Shown here piece after piece: positions 35,317 through 44,207 of a stretch of DNA of 64,000 nucleotides (positions within the stretch are counted from its first letter, which is position 1; each line of letters begins with the position of its first letter). The stretch is taken from assembly GCA_965223695.1 (NCBI GenBank), contig CBDCXJ010000051.1, positions 186,001 through 250,000 of the forward strand, in the 5' to 3' direction. A program made the translations under genes and the position numbers. This DNA comes from JAUVPB01 sp965223695 (GTDB lineage: Bacteria > Actinomycetota > Thermoleophilia > Gaiellales > Gaiellaceae). The notes under the pieces are model-generated. The model had not been told where the DNA came from. It made no database searches and saw only the letters and a list, made by a program, of their open reading frames with translations.

Positions 35317-36012
35317 GTGAGCAACGCAAGCGCAACGGCAACCGAGTCGATCCGAGAGGCGATCCTCGAGGGCCGCCTCGCGCCGGGCAGCCGTCTGAAA
35401 GAAGCGCAGCTTGCAGGCGAGCTCGGGATCAGCCGAACACCGATCCGGGAGGCGCTTCTCGTCCTCCAGACCGAGGGCCTCGTCGAGGCGGCGCCCAATC
35501 GCGGCGCAAGCGTTCGCTCCTACGCGCCCGCAGACCTCGACGAGCTCTACCAGCTGCGCGCCCTTCTCGAGGGCCACGCCGCGCGCGTCGCGGCCGAGCG
35601 AATTGCGCCCGGCGCGATCGGCCTGCTCGAGGAGAGCTGCGAGCGCTTCGACGCGCTGCGCGACACGGGCGACTCGGCAGCGCTCGCCGCCGAGAACCAG
35701 TGCTTCCACGAGACGATCCTTTCTGCGACCGGATCAGAGCGCCTCATCGCCCTGGTCAGGAAGGTCGTCGAGGTCCCACTCGTCTACCGCTCGTTCCTCT
35801 GGTACTCGGACGAGCAGCGCCTGATCTCCCTGCACTACCACCGGCAGATCGCAGCCGCGCTGAGCGCGCGAGACGCGGAGCGAGCCGAGAGCATCATGAA
35901 GGCCCACGTTCAGGAGGCACGCGACTTCCTCGTCGCCGAGATCGTCGCGGGGGTATCGAGCCCATCCGCGGCGCACGCCGTCGCCGATTCAACTATCCAG
36001 GAGGAACGATGA
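35317..36012 (+). CDS. GntR-family transcriptional regulator, FCD (FadR/VanR) subgroup
   Basis: A 231-residue regulator from GTG 35317. The winged-helix part reads ILEGRLAPGSRLKEAQLAGE followed by LGISRTPIREALLVLQTEGL, the classic GntR recognition segment. The C-terminal FCD all-helical ligand domain shows LYQLRALLEGHAARVAAER, a metal-type ENQCFHETI near residue 128 and SLHYHRQIAAALSARDAERA. FCD domains bind metal through such Asp/His residues and sense carboxylic acids. It is divergent from the amidase operon, leads the CoA-transferase operon, and has an inverted repeat immediately upstream. It is the only regulator gene in the window, so it may control several operons. Confidence 0.93.
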   Translation: MSNASATATESIREAILEGRLAPGSRLKEAQLAGELGISRTPIREALLVLQTEGLVEAAPNRGASVRSYAPADLDELYQLRALLEGHAARVAAERIAPGAIGLLEESCERFDALRDTGDSAALAAENQCFHETILSATGSERLIALVRKVVEVPLVYRSFLWYSDEQRLISLHYHRQIAAALSARDAERAESIMKAHVQEARDFLVAEIVAGVSSPSAAHAVADSTIQEER

Positions 36013-37265
36013 CCGAGGCTTCTCAGACCGCCGCGGCTGCGGGGCAGGCGGCGGCGCCCGACGGAGTCGGCCCCCTCGCGGGACTCCGCATCATCGAGCT
36101 CGGAACACTGCTCGCTGGTCCATTCAGCGGCCGCTTGCTCGGCGACATGGGCGCCGAGATCATCAAGGTCGAGGCGCCTGGCAAGCCCGACCCGCTGCGC
36201 GACTGGGGCAAAGCGCGATTCAACGGTAAGTCGCTCTGGTGGCCCGTCCAGTCGCGCAACAAGAAATGCATCACGCTCAACCTGCGGCTCGAGGAAGGGC
36301 AGCAGATGCTGCTCGAGCTGCTCGAGCATGCGGACGTGGTAACCGAGAACTTCCGGCCCGGGACGCTCGAGCGTTGGAATCTCGGCTTCGATCGTCTCTC
36401 GGCGGTCAACCCGCGGGTGATTCTCGCGCGGGTCTCGGGCTACGGGCAGACCGGGCCCTACTCCGAGCGCGCGGGGTTCGCGTCGGTGGCCGAGGCGATG
36501 GGAGGCCTTCGCCACATCAGCGGCTTCCCCGACGAGCCGCCACCGCGCATGCATATCTCGCTCGGCGACTCGCTCGCCGCGATGTTCTCGGTCCAGGGGA
36601 TCCTGGCGGCGATTTACGAGCGTGACGTGGGCGGGAGTGGCAAGGGCCAGGAGGTCGACGTCTCGCTGATGGAGTCGAGCTTCGCGCTGATGGAGTCGAC
36701 CGCGCCCGAGTACGACCTTTGCGACATCGTCCGCGAGCCCTCGGGCACGTTCCTCAAGGGAGTCGCTCCGTCGAACATCTTCAAGTCCAAGGACGACAAG
36801 TGGATGGTCATCGCGGCCAACCACAACAACGTGTTCATGCGCCTCTCTGACGCGATCGGGCGGCCCGACATGAAGGGCGACGACAAGTTTTCGACGCATC
36901 TCGCCCGTGGCGAGAACCAGCGGGAGCTCGACGGGATCATCGCCGAGTGGGCGAGGGAGCGGACGGCGGCCGAGATCGACGAGGAGCTCAACGAGGCCGG
37001 CGTCATCTGCGGGCCGATCTACACGATCGCCGACATCTTCGAGGATCCGCAGTTCAAGGCGCGCGACATGTTGCTCGAGCACGAAGACCCCGTCATCGGC
37101 AAGTTCATCGGCCCGGGCATCGTGCCGCGCTTCACGCGGACACCCGGCGAGGTGCGCTGGACAGGCCCGTGGGAGGAAGGCGCCCACAACCAGGAGATCT
37201 GGGGCGACATGGTCGGCCGCTCGAGCGACGATCTCGCGCGGCTCAAGGAAGAGGGGGTGATCTAG
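36009..37265 (+). CDS. CaiB/BaiF family CoA-transferase (class III)
   Basis: A 418-residue protein; ATG 36009 follows AGGAGG and overlaps the regulator's stop (ATGA). Family marks: LAGLRIIELGTLLAGPFSGR, MGAEIIKVEAPGKPDPLRDW, VVTENFRPGTLERWNLGFD, VSGYGQTGPYSERAGF, then the catalytic Asp in ISLGDSLAAMFSVQGILAA near residue 187 and AGVICGPIYTIADIFEDPQF. It moves CoA from a donor thioester to a carboxylic acid through aspartyl-CoA intermediates. Directly followed by an MDR dehydrogenase gene without a gap. Confidence 0.95.
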   Translation: MTEASQTAAAAGQAAAPDGVGPLAGLRIIELGTLLAGPFSGRLLGDMGAEIIKVEAPGKPDPLRDWGKARFNGKSLWWPVQSRNKKCITLNLRLEEGQQMLLELLEHADVVTENFRPGTLERWNLGFDRLSAVNPRVILARVSGYGQTGPYSERAGFASVAEAMGGLRHISGFPDEPPPRMHISLGDSLAAMFSVQGILAAIYERDVGGSGKGQEVDVSLMESSFALMESTAPEYDLCDIVREPSGTFLKGVAPSNIFKSKDDKWMVIAANHNNVFMRLSDAIGRPDMKGDDKFSTHLARGENQRELDGIIAEWARERTAAEIDEELNEAGVICGPIYTIADIFEDPQFKARDMLLEHEDPVIGKFIGPGIVPRFTRTPGEVRWTGPWEEGAHNQEIWGDMVGRSSDDLARLKEEGVI

Positions 37266-38294
37266 GTGAAAGCCGTTCGTTTTTATGAGCACGGCGGCCG
37301 CGATGTCCTGCGCTACGAGGACGCGCCCGATCCCGAGCCGGGTGAGGGAGAAGTCCTCGTCCGCATCCGGGCCTGCGGCCTGAACCACTTCGACGTCGAT
37401 CTGCGTGAGAACGTCTCGCGCTGGCCGCTGCCGCTGCCCTGGACGCTCGGCGTCGAGTTCGCAGGAGAGGTCGCCGGCGTCGGCCCGGGCGTGTCCGGGC
37501 TCGCCGACGGCGACCGCGTCTGGGTGCTGCACGAGATCCCCTGTCTCACCTGCCGCTACTGCCTCGACGGGATGGACAACATCTGCGAGGACGCGCGCAT
37601 GTGGTCGGTGCAGATGCCAGGCGGCTACGCCGAGTATGTAGCGGCTCCCGTAGACGCCGTCTACCCACTGGTCGACGAGATGTCCTTCGACGCCGCAGCG
37701 GCCGGGCAGATCGTCTTCACGACCGCCTGGCACATGCTCGTGACGCGTGGCCAGGTCCGGCCCGGCGAGACCGTGCTGATCAGCGCTGCAGGAAGCGGCG
37801 TCGGTCACGCGGCGATTCAGATCGCCAAGCACGCCGGCGCCAACGTGATCACGACCGCGGGGAGCGAGCAGAAACTCGACGCGGCTCGAGCCGACGGCGC
37901 CGACGGGGTGATCAACTACCGCGAGGAGAACGTCACGGAGCGCGCCCTCGAGCTCAACGGCGGCAACCCGATCGACCTGGTGATCGAGCACATCGGCGGC
38001 GACCAGTTCGGCCAGTGCGTCAGCACACTCAAGAAGAACGGGCGCCTCGTCACCTGCGGTGGCCACGCCGGCGAGGTGATCAACTTCGACATCATCCCGC
38101 TATTCCGGAATGAGTGGCAGGTGATCGGCTCACGCACCGGCACGACCGCCGAGACCCGCCGCGTGATGGACCTGATCGGTGACAGCACCTTCGAGCCGCG
38201 CGTCCACGCAGCGCTCCCGCTCGCCGAGGCCGCCGAGGCGATGAGGATCATCGAGGACCGCGAGCAGTTCGGCAAGGTACTGGTGAACCCATGA
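37266..38294 (+). CDS. Medium-chain (MDR) zinc-type alcohol dehydrogenase / quinone reductase-like
   Basis: A 342-residue protein from GTG 37266, starting on the base after the CoA-transferase stop. GroES-like N-terminal domain (RIRACGLNHFDVDLRENVSR, LGVEFAGEVAGVGPGV), the four-Cys structural zinc loop CLTCRYCLDGMDNIC near residue 94, and a Rossmann domain with ISAAGSGVGHAAIQIAKHAG near 176. The N-terminal Cys-Gly-x-Asn-His context keeps one zinc ligand, but the Asn is quinone-reductase-like. NAD(P)-linked oxidation of an alcohol or reduction of an enone is expected. Its stop codon lies inside a large hairpin. Confidence 0.9.
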   Translation: MKAVRFYEHGGRDVLRYEDAPDPEPGEGEVLVRIRACGLNHFDVDLRENVSRWPLPLPWTLGVEFAGEVAGVGPGVSGLADGDRVWVLHEIPCLTCRYCLDGMDNICEDARMWSVQMPGGYAEYVAAPVDAVYPLVDEMSFDAAAAGQIVFTTAWHMLVTRGQVRPGETVLISAAGSGVGHAAIQIAKHAGANVITTAGSEQKLDAARADGADGVINYREENVTERALELNGGNPIDLVIEHIGGDQFGQCVSTLKKNGRLVTCGGHAGEVINFDIIPLFRNEWQVIGSRTGTTAETRRVMDLIGDSTFEPRVHAALPLAEAAEAMRIIEDREQFGKVLVNP

Positions 38295-38316
38295 ACGTTG
38301 CACGTTCATGGGTTCA
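38284..38316 (+). terminator. 15-bp perfect hairpin overlapping the end of the MDR gene
   Basis: TGAACCCATGAACGT (38284-38298) pairs perfectly with ACGTTCATGGGTTCA (38302-38316) across a TGC loop, and includes the stop codon at 38292-38294. The stem is notably AT-richer than its surroundings. ATT follows. Function as terminator or mRNA processing site is likely. Confidence 0.65.
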
Positions 38317-38319
38317 TTG

Positions 38320-38344
38320 GGTCAAGCCACTCCGCGGCTTGACC
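38320..38344 (+). terminator. Second hairpin after the MDR gene
   Basis: GGTCAAGCC (38320-38328) pairs with GGCTTGACC (38336-38344) over a 7-nt loop, four bases after the first hairpin. Together the two structures fill the spacer before the isochorismatase-type gene (ATG 38386, ribosome site GAAGGAGG). Confidence 0.6.
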
Positions 38345-38385
38345 GGTGAATCCGGAAACTGGCGTTGCGCCCCGAAGGAGGGCAC

Positions 38386-39114
38386 ATGAGCGACTACGGC
38401 ACCGACGATGCGCGCGACTACGTGGCGATCTATACGCCAGAGACCGAGCTCGTGCCCGAGAAGACTTGCCTCGTCCTCGTCGACATCCAGTACGCGACGG
38501 GAAACCCCGAGACGGGTCTCGGCGCGCTCCTGAACAAGCAGGGCAAGCTGCACGAGGCCGAGTACCGCTACAACCGCATCGCCGAGAAGGTCGTCCCCAA
38601 CTCGCGGCGCCTGCTCGACTTCTTCCGCGCCAACGACCTGCGGCGCGTGTACCTGACCTACGGCTCGGAGGTCGAGGACTACTCGGACCTGACGCATCAA
38701 CTGAAGGCGCTCTGCATGGCCACGAAGAATCGCGAGGGCGAGCGCGAGCACGAGATCGTCGACGAGCTGAAGCCGCTCCCGACGGAGCGGGTGTTCAACA
38801 AGATCACGCCGAGCGCGTTTACCTCGACGCCGATCGACATCGTGCTCTCGAAGGCCTACGGCGTCGACACGCTCCTCTTCACCGGCGTCTCGACCAACAT
38901 GTGCGTCGAGCACACGCAGCGTGACGCTGCGAGCTACGGCTACCACTGCTTCACGGTCGATGACGCGTGCGGCGCCGACAGCCAGGAAATGCACGATGCA
39001 TCGATCACCGTGCTGCAGCGCCTGTACGGGACCGTGCTCTCGACCAACGACGTGATCGAGCAGCTGAGCGCCTCGCTCGGTCGGAACAAGAGCGCGCTCG
39101 TGGAGGCCTCATGA
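38386..39114 (+). CDS. Isochorismatase-family cysteine hydrolase (N-carbamoyl/amide hydrolase-like)
   Basis: A 242-residue protein; ATG 38386 preceded by GAAGGAGG. The Asp-Lys-Cys triad is visible as D33 in LVLVDIQYATG, K139 in VFNKITPSAF and C173 in GVSTNMCVEHTQRDA. Family members include N-carbamoylsarcosine amidohydrolase, biuret hydrolase, ureidoacrylate hydrolase and nicotinamidase, all cleaving C-N bonds, besides isochorismatase itself. The residue context (ureide and amide genes all around) favours an amide or carbamoyl hydrolase. The next gene starts in its stop codon. Confidence 0.9.
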   Translation: MSDYGTDDARDYVAIYTPETELVPEKTCLVLVDIQYATGNPETGLGALLNKQGKLHEAEYRYNRIAEKVVPNSRRLLDFFRANDLRRVYLTYGSEVEDYSDLTHQLKALCMATKNREGEREHEIVDELKPLPTERVFNKITPSAFTSTPIDIVLSKAYGVDTLLFTGVSTNMCVEHTQRDAASYGYHCFTVDDACGADSQEMHDASITVLQRLYGTVLSTNDVIEQLSASLGRNKSALVEAS

Positions 39115-40061
39115 ATCTTCCCAAGAGCGTCGAGATCGTCGAGGTCGCGCCGCGCGACGGCTTGCAGGCCCAGGAGCGCCACTACCCCGTCGAGACCAAG
39201 CTGAAGATGCTCGACCAGCTCGCAGACGCGGGCTTCAAGCGCATCGAGGTCACGGGCATGGTCCGGCCCGACGTCATTCCCCAGCTCGCTGACGGCGCCG
39301 AGGTTTTCGAGCAGCTCGATCGCCGAGAGGGCGTCGTGTATAGGGCCCTCGCGCCCAACGTCAAGGGCGCCCAACGCGCGCTCGACGTCAAGGCCGACGA
39401 AGTGCTTGGTCTGATCGTCGCCAGTGACACGTACAACAAGAAGAACGCCGGTATGACGGTCGAAGAGAACGTCGAGGCGCTCGTAAAGATGGCCGAGCTG
39501 ATGGAGGGTGAGTCGGCCCCGATGGTCGTCGCCATCGGCTGTGCGATGTTCTGCCCGTACGAGGGCAACACGCCACCCGAGCGCATTCTCGGGATTATCG
39601 AGCGGCTGGTGCCCGAGGGCGTGAGCGAGTTCTATCTGGCCGTGTCGGTCGGCCTCGACAACCCACACGCGGCGAACGAGCTGACGTCGCAGATCAAGGA
39701 TCGCTGGCCCGAGCTCACGATCGGGCTGCACCTGCACAACACCAACGGCATGGCACTCGCGACCGCGCTTGCGGCGGCCCAGGCGGGCGCGGCCTACTTC
39801 GAGGGCTCGATCTGCGGCATCGGCGGCGGTATCCGGATGCCCTACGGCATGGCGCCCTACGGCAACGTCGCAACCGAGGATCTCGTGCACATGTTCAACG
39901 AGTGCGGCGTCGGCACCGGTCTCGACACGATGCAAGTGGTCGAGGCAGCACGCGAGATCCAGGAGCTGCTCGAGCTCGACAACACGCACTCCTACGCACT
40001 CCAGGGTGCGATCAAGGAAGTCGTGCTCGAACAGGGCAAGACGGCGCCGCGCGAGGGCTGA
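39111..40061 (+). CDS. HMG-CoA lyase-like TIM-barrel lyase/aldolase without the usual catalytic cysteine
   Basis: A 316-residue protein from ATG 39111 (overlap ATGA). DRE-TIM family features: IVEVAPRDGLQAQERHYPVE at the start (the Arg-Asp pair binds metal and substrate), AIGCAMFCPYEGNTPPERIL, and metal histidines in GLHLHNTNGMALA near residue 207. In genuine HMG-CoA lyases the loop GGCPYA carries the catalytic Cys. Here the loop reads GGIRMPYG, so that Cys is absent, and the enzyme is more likely a related acyl-CoA or hydroxy-acid aldolase. It lies between an amide hydrolase gene and a transporter gene. Confidence 0.85.
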   Translation: MNLPKSVEIVEVAPRDGLQAQERHYPVETKLKMLDQLADAGFKRIEVTGMVRPDVIPQLADGAEVFEQLDRREGVVYRALAPNVKGAQRALDVKADEVLGLIVASDTYNKKNAGMTVEENVEALVKMAELMEGESAPMVVAIGCAMFCPYEGNTPPERILGIIERLVPEGVSEFYLAVSVGLDNPHAANELTSQIKDRWPELTIGLHLHNTNGMALATALAAAQAGAAYFEGSICGIGGGIRMPYGMAPYGNVATEDLVHMFNECGVGTGLDTMQVVEAAREIQELLELDNTHSYALQGAIKEVVLEQGKTAPREG

Positions 40062-40083
40062 CGGCTAGCCGCCGCGACGCCCT

Positions 40084-41277
40084 GTGAGACGACTCGGCAG
40101 CGCGGGCCGGCCACCGTCGCCCGCGCTCGCCGTTGGGCTCTCGCTCGCTGCGCTGACGAGCGCGAACTTCGCGATCGTCGCACTCGGTGTGCTCGCGCCC
40201 GAGCTCCAGCTCGAGTTCGGCTTCTCGAAGGCCGAGGTGGGCCTGCTCGTCGCGCTCGTCTTCATCGGCGGCGCGCTGACCTCCTACCCCTCGGGTCGCC
40301 TCACGGACCGGATCGGCGCCGCACCGGTGATGGGCTGGTCGCTCGTCATGTTCGCGCTTGTCATGGTCGCAGCGGCAGTGGCGCCCGACGCCGCGCTTTT
40401 CCTGCTCTTGCTTGCTCTGGCAGGGCTCGCCTACGGAGGCGTCAACCCGCCGACGAACGTCGCCGTCGCGAGCACCGCGACCCAACGTCTGGGCTTTCTA
40501 CTCAGCATTAAGCAGTCGGGCGTGCCCCTCGGCGGCCTGGTCGCGGGTCTCGTGCTTCCGCCGATCGTCGTTGTCGCCGGCTGGCGCTGGGCGCTTGCGG
40601 CGGCCGCCCTGAGCGCCGTGGCCGTCGCGCTCGCGACCCCGCTGATTCGCGGCGCTCGCGTTCTTCCGCGTCTCGACGCCGAGAGCCACCACGATCACGG
40701 TCTCAGTCGGCGCGAGCTCGGCGGTCTCGGCGCCTTCGGCTTCGTGATGTCGGGCGTGCAGTGGAGCATGTTCGCCCACCTGACGCTCTTCCTCACCGAG
40801 GAGCGTGCGTTCGGCCTCGCGGCCGCCGGGGGCGCGCTCGCACTCGCCCAGGGTCTCGGCGCTGCGTCGCGGCTGGTCTGGGGCTGGCTCAGCGACCTGC
40901 CCGGGCATCGACTCACGATCATGGGAATCCTGAGTCTCGTCGCGCTCATCTGTCTTGCCGTTATCGCAACCGGCGTCGAGGGGCCCGCCCTCTGGGTCGT
41001 GCTCGCGATCACCGGCACGACGGTCATCGGCTGGAACGGCGCCTACTACGCGCTGATCGCCGACCGTGCTGGCACGCAAGGCATCGGACGCGCGTCGGCC
41101 AGTGCGCTGATCTTCATCTTCGCCGGGTCGCTGACCGTGCCGCCGCTGCTCGGGCTCAGCGTCGACGCGACCGACTCGTGGACCCCGTTCTGGGTGATCG
41201 CCGCCGTACTCGTGGCGCTTGCGGGGGTCGCGCTTCGCCTCATGCTCCGCGAGGATCGAGCGGCGCCGGCTCCGTAG
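40084..41277 (+). CDS. Major facilitator superfamily (MFS) transporter
   Basis: A 397-residue membrane protein from GTG 40084 with about twelve hydrophobic segments. The MFS loop 2-3 signature appears as YPSGRLTDRIGAAPVM near residue 61, and the second half has LVWGWLSDLPGHRLTIMG near 261. TM5 region: LGFLLSIKQSGVPLGGLVAG, typical of nitrate/cyanate-like or organic-anion MFS proteins. It is probably an importer or exporter of a pathway compound. Last gene of its operon; its stop lies six bases from the stop of the convergent acyl-CoA dehydrogenase. Confidence 0.92.
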   Translation: MRRLGSAGRPPSPALAVGLSLAALTSANFAIVALGVLAPELQLEFGFSKAEVGLLVALVFIGGALTSYPSGRLTDRIGAAPVMGWSLVMFALVMVAAAVAPDAALFLLLLALAGLAYGGVNPPTNVAVASTATQRLGFLLSIKQSGVPLGGLVAGLVLPPIVVVAGWRWALAAAALSAVAVALATPLIRGARVLPRLDAESHHDHGLSRRELGGLGAFGFVMSGVQWSMFAHLTLFLTEERAFGLAAAGGALALAQGLGAASRLVWGWLSDLPGHRLTIMGILSLVALICLAVIATGVEGPALWVVLAITGTTVIGWNGAYYALIADRAGTQGIGRASASALIFIFAGSLTVPPLLGLSVDATDSWTPFWVIAAVLVALAGVALRLMLREDRAAPAP

Positions 41278-41283
41278 TTCCGC

Positions 41284-42489
41284 CTAGAGCGTGCGCGCGA
41301 TGATTGCGCGCTGCACCTCGGCCGTGCCTGCCGGAATCTTCAGGTTGCGCGCCACGCGGAAGATCTTCTCGAGCCCAGTCGTCGTCAGGACGCCGCGGCC
41401 GCCGTGCACCTGGATCGCGCTGTCGGCGATTCGGAGCAAGGCGTCGTCGCAATGGCTCTTCAGAATCGAGACGTCGCGCCGGTCGTCGGCGCTTACTGCG
41501 CCGTCGAGCACCGTGCCCCGTGCGTCGAGGCGCCCCAGCAGCTCGAGCGAGAGCGCCCTGATCGTCTCGAGGTCGATGACCATGTCCGCGAGCGTCGACG
41601 CGACCGAGCCGAGCTCGGCGATGGGTCGCCCGTAGGCCTCACGCCGATTGGCGTACGCCACAGAGACTTCGACGCAGTGGCGACCGAGGCCCGAGGCCAT
41701 CCCGCCACGTCGCGTCCGTGCCCAGTTGATCCAGTCGAACGCGAGCGCCCGGGCGGCGCCGATCTCGCCCAGCACCGCCCAGTCCTCGACGAAGACGTCC
41801 GCGAACGTGAGGGAGCCCGTCTGGCCGTCGGCCATGATCGTCTGCTGGACCGGCCCGCGCTCGACGCCGTCCTCGTCGAGCGAGACGAGGAAGCAGCTGA
41901 GCTCGCCGCGCGGCGCGCCGTCGACCCGAGCGAAGACCTGCGCAAAGCCGGCCTGAGGCGCTGCCGTGATCAGATGCTTCGCGCCGCTCAGGCGCCAGCC
42001 CGAGCCGTCACGTCGGGCCGTCGTCTCGAGAGCGGGGAAGTCAGAGCCGGCGGCCTCCTCCGTGAGGGCGAGGCAGACGGCGGTCCGTCCGGCGAGGAAG
42101 TCGGGCAGTACCCCCTCGCGGGCCTCGTCGCTCCAGTGCCGCACGAGCGGGCTCGGACCGTCGGTCCAGGCGAGACTCCACTGCTGCCCGCGGATCCCGT
42201 GTCGAAAGACCTCTTCCTGGATGTGCATGCAGTCGACGAAACCGAGGCCGAGTCCATCGGGAGGCGGCAGGTGCGGGCAGTAAAGGCTGGCCTTGGCCGA
42301 GCGCTGCTGCATCTCGAGCTTGAGGGCGTACATCGGCTCCGCGAGGCGGCCGTCCGGCTCGAGCGCGAAGGCGGTATTCGGGTGCTCACGCTCGAACTCC
42401 TCCGCCCGGGGAAGCGCCACGTCGGCGACGAAGGCTCGCATGCGCTGGAGCGCGTCGGCACCCGCCTCGGTCAAACGATCGTAGCTCAT
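41284..42489 (-). CDS. Acyl-CoA dehydrogenase family flavoprotein
   Basis: A 401-residue protein (MSYDRLTEAGADALQRMRAF). It is longer at the N-terminus than the other two dehydrogenases in the window and resembles the group with VCLALTEEAAGSDFPALETT as beta-domain signature near residue 145. Then LSGAKHLITAAPQAGFAQVF, WINWARTRRGGMASGLGRHC, ANRREAYGRPIAELGSV and the C-terminal AIQVHGGRGVLTTTGLEKIF. FAD-dependent oxidation of an acyl-CoA is expected. It is the last gene of the urease operon, 30 nt after ureC, an unusual partner for urease. Confidence 0.92.
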   Translation of the reverse strand: MSYDRLTEAGADALQRMRAFVADVALPRAEEFEREHPNTAFALEPDGRLAEPMYALKLEMQQRSAKASLYCPHLPPPDGLGLGFVDCMHIQEEVFRHGIRGQQWSLAWTDGPSPLVRHWSDEAREGVLPDFLAGRTAVCLALTEEAAGSDFPALETTARRDGSGWRLSGAKHLITAAPQAGFAQVFARVDGAPRGELSCFLVSLDEDGVERGPVQQTIMADGQTGSLTFADVFVEDWAVLGEIGAARALAFDWINWARTRRGGMASGLGRHCVEVSVAYANRREAYGRPIAELGSVASTLADMVIDLETIRALSLELLGRLDARGTVLDGAVSADDRRDVSILKSHCDDALLRIADSAIQVHGGRGVLTTTGLEKIFRVARNLKIPAGTAEVQRAIIARTL

Positions 42490-42519
42490 CGCAACGATCC
42501 TATGAGGATCGGCCCGCTC

Positions 42520-44205
42520 CTACGAGAGCAGGTACGCGCGGTTCAGCGGAAGCTCCGCCACCGGCTCGAGCTCCGCGCGCGCGCCGTTGACGCGGACGAC
42601 CTGCTCATCGGCGTCGACTTCGACGCGCGGTGTTGCCCCATTTCGCACCAGGTCGCTCTTACGGACGCGGCGGCAGCTCCTGACCCGCTCGATCCGGCCG
42701 GGCCAGTGCTGCGCGAGGGCCTCCTCGCCGTCGGAGCTCGTGTAGATCGTCGCCAGCTGTGTCGGCGCCGCGCCCGTCGCTCCCCAGAGGCCGCGCTGAA
42801 CGACCGGCTCACCGATCCGCGTCGTGCCGCTCGCCGAGCCGACCGGCCCCCACGCTGCGAAGCCCGCCTTCAGCACGTACTGGGGCTTGACGCCGAAGAA
42901 CGCCGGCCGCCAGAGAACGATGTCGGCCAGCTTGCCGGCCGTGATGCTGCCCACGTCGTGCGCGATGCCGTGCGTGAGCGCGGGGTTGATCGTGAGCTTG
43001 GCCAGGTAGCGCAGGATCCGCTCGTTGTCGTTCGCGGCTGGCCCCGCCCCCGCGTGCGTCCCGTCGGCCGCCGCCCCCTTCATCACGTGCGCGAGCTGCC
43101 ACGTCCGTCGCGTTGTCTCGCCGATTCGCCCCATGCCCATCGAGTCCGAGCTCGTCATGCTGATCGCGCCCAGGTCGTGGAGCACGCTCTCGGCGGCCAT
43201 CGTCCACGGGCGGACCCGCTCGCTCGCGGCGCGAGCGTCGTTGTCGAACGCGGTGTGCAGGCGATGGCACGTCTCGATCATCACCTGATGCTCGGCAGCG
43301 GCACCGACGCCGAACGGGATGGTCGGGTTCGTCGAGGAGGGAAGCACGTTGTCGTGCGCGAGGGCCTCGAGCAGGTTCGCTGGCCCGCCGCCCGTGCCCT
43401 CGATGTGAAAGAGGTGGATCGCGCGGCCGTCGATCGCGGCGAGCGTCTCGTCGAGGGTCGCTGACTCGCCGATGCCGTCGAGGTGAAGGCAGAGCTGCAC
43501 GTCGCCCTCGTCGCAGGCTGCGAGAACGGCGTCGACGGTCTCGGGGTAGGCGCCGAGGTCCTCGTGGACCTTGAAGCCGCCCGCTCCCCAAGCCAGCGCC
43601 TCCCGGAGATGGTCGGCGTTCGTCGTGCTGGCGCGCGCGAGCGGCACGAGGTTGAGCGGGACCTCCCGCCAGGCGGCGAGCATGCGCCTGAAGTTCGAGG
43701 CGGGGCCGATGCCGGTGTCGAACGCGCCGCCGTAGCTTTGGCCGACGAAGGTGGTGACGCCACCCGCGAGCGCGGTCGGAACGACCTCCGGGCTGATCAG
43801 GTGGACGTGGGTGTCGATCGCTCCCGGCGTCGCGATCATGCCCTCGCCCGCCAGGATTCCCGTGAAAGGCGAGATGGGGACGTTCACATCGTCGAGCCGG
43901 GCCGGGTCACCCGCGCGCCCGATGGCAGCTATACGTCCGTCGCGGATCCCGATCGAGGTCTTGCGTACGCCGAGCAGGGGGTCGAGTAGAACGACGTTGG
44001 TGATCGCGATGTCGAGGGCCTCGTCCGGCCCGATGTCGCGGGACATCAGCTGACCCGGGCGAACGTTCTTCCCGAATCCGACCACGGGCTCCCAGCCAGG
44101 GGCCGTGTCATCGTCCTCGACCTCGAGCCAGAGGTCGGTGTCGCCGAGCCGGACACGGTCTCCGGTCGTCGGCCCGTAGACCGAGGCGTAGGTGGCGCGA
44201 TCCAT
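42520..44205 (-). CDS. ureC: Urease alpha subunit (UreC), divergent but with complete active-site residues
   Basis: A 561-residue UreC, close to normal length. The dinickel ligands by alignment to the Klebsiella enzyme are all present: H133 and H135 (IDTHVHL), K212 (carbamylated) and H214 (GGFKVHED), H241, H267 (LFHIEGTGGG) and D354 (SSDSMGMGR). Catalytic C313-H314 are present, but the flap reads ETCHRLH instead of VCHHLD, and GGGHAPD is GGGPANL. Cytosolic hydrolysis of urea to ammonia and carbamate is the expected reaction, although the changed flap leaves room for a different ureido substrate. No ureDEFG gene occurs in the window. Third of three urease genes, between an allantoinase-like gene and an acyl-CoA dehydrogenase. 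Confidence 0.93.
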   Translation of the reverse strand: MDRATYASVYGPTTGDRVRLGDTDLWLEVEDDDTAPGWEPVVGFGKNVRPGQLMSRDIGPDEALDIAITNVVLLDPLLGVRKTSIGIRDGRIAAIGRAGDPARLDDVNVPISPFTGILAGEGMIATPGAIDTHVHLISPEVVPTALAGGVTTFVGQSYGGAFDTGIGPASNFRRMLAAWREVPLNLVPLARASTTNADHLREALAWGAGGFKVHEDLGAYPETVDAVLAACDEGDVQLCLHLDGIGESATLDETLAAIDGRAIHLFHIEGTGGGPANLLEALAHDNVLPSSTNPTIPFGVGAAAEHQVMIETCHRLHTAFDNDARAASERVRPWTMAAESVLHDLGAISMTSSDSMGMGRIGETTRRTWQLAHVMKGAAADGTHAGAGPAANDNERILRYLAKLTINPALTHGIAHDVGSITAGKLADIVLWRPAFFGVKPQYVLKAGFAAWGPVGSASGTTRIGEPVVQRGLWGATGAAPTQLATIYTSSDGEEALAQHWPGRIERVRSCRRVRKSDLVRNGATPRVEVDADEQVVRVNGARAELEPVAELPLNRAYLLS

Positions 44206-44207
44206 CC

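Noticed and set aside
35910..38066. 718-codon minus-strand frame opposite the CoA-transferase and MDR genes
   Set aside because: Shadow of two clear enzyme genes on the plus strand; no ribosome site or domain.
41404..43464. 686-codon plus-strand frame opposite ureC and the acyl-CoA dehydrogenase
   Set aside because: Antisense of genes with full active-site motifs; shadow.
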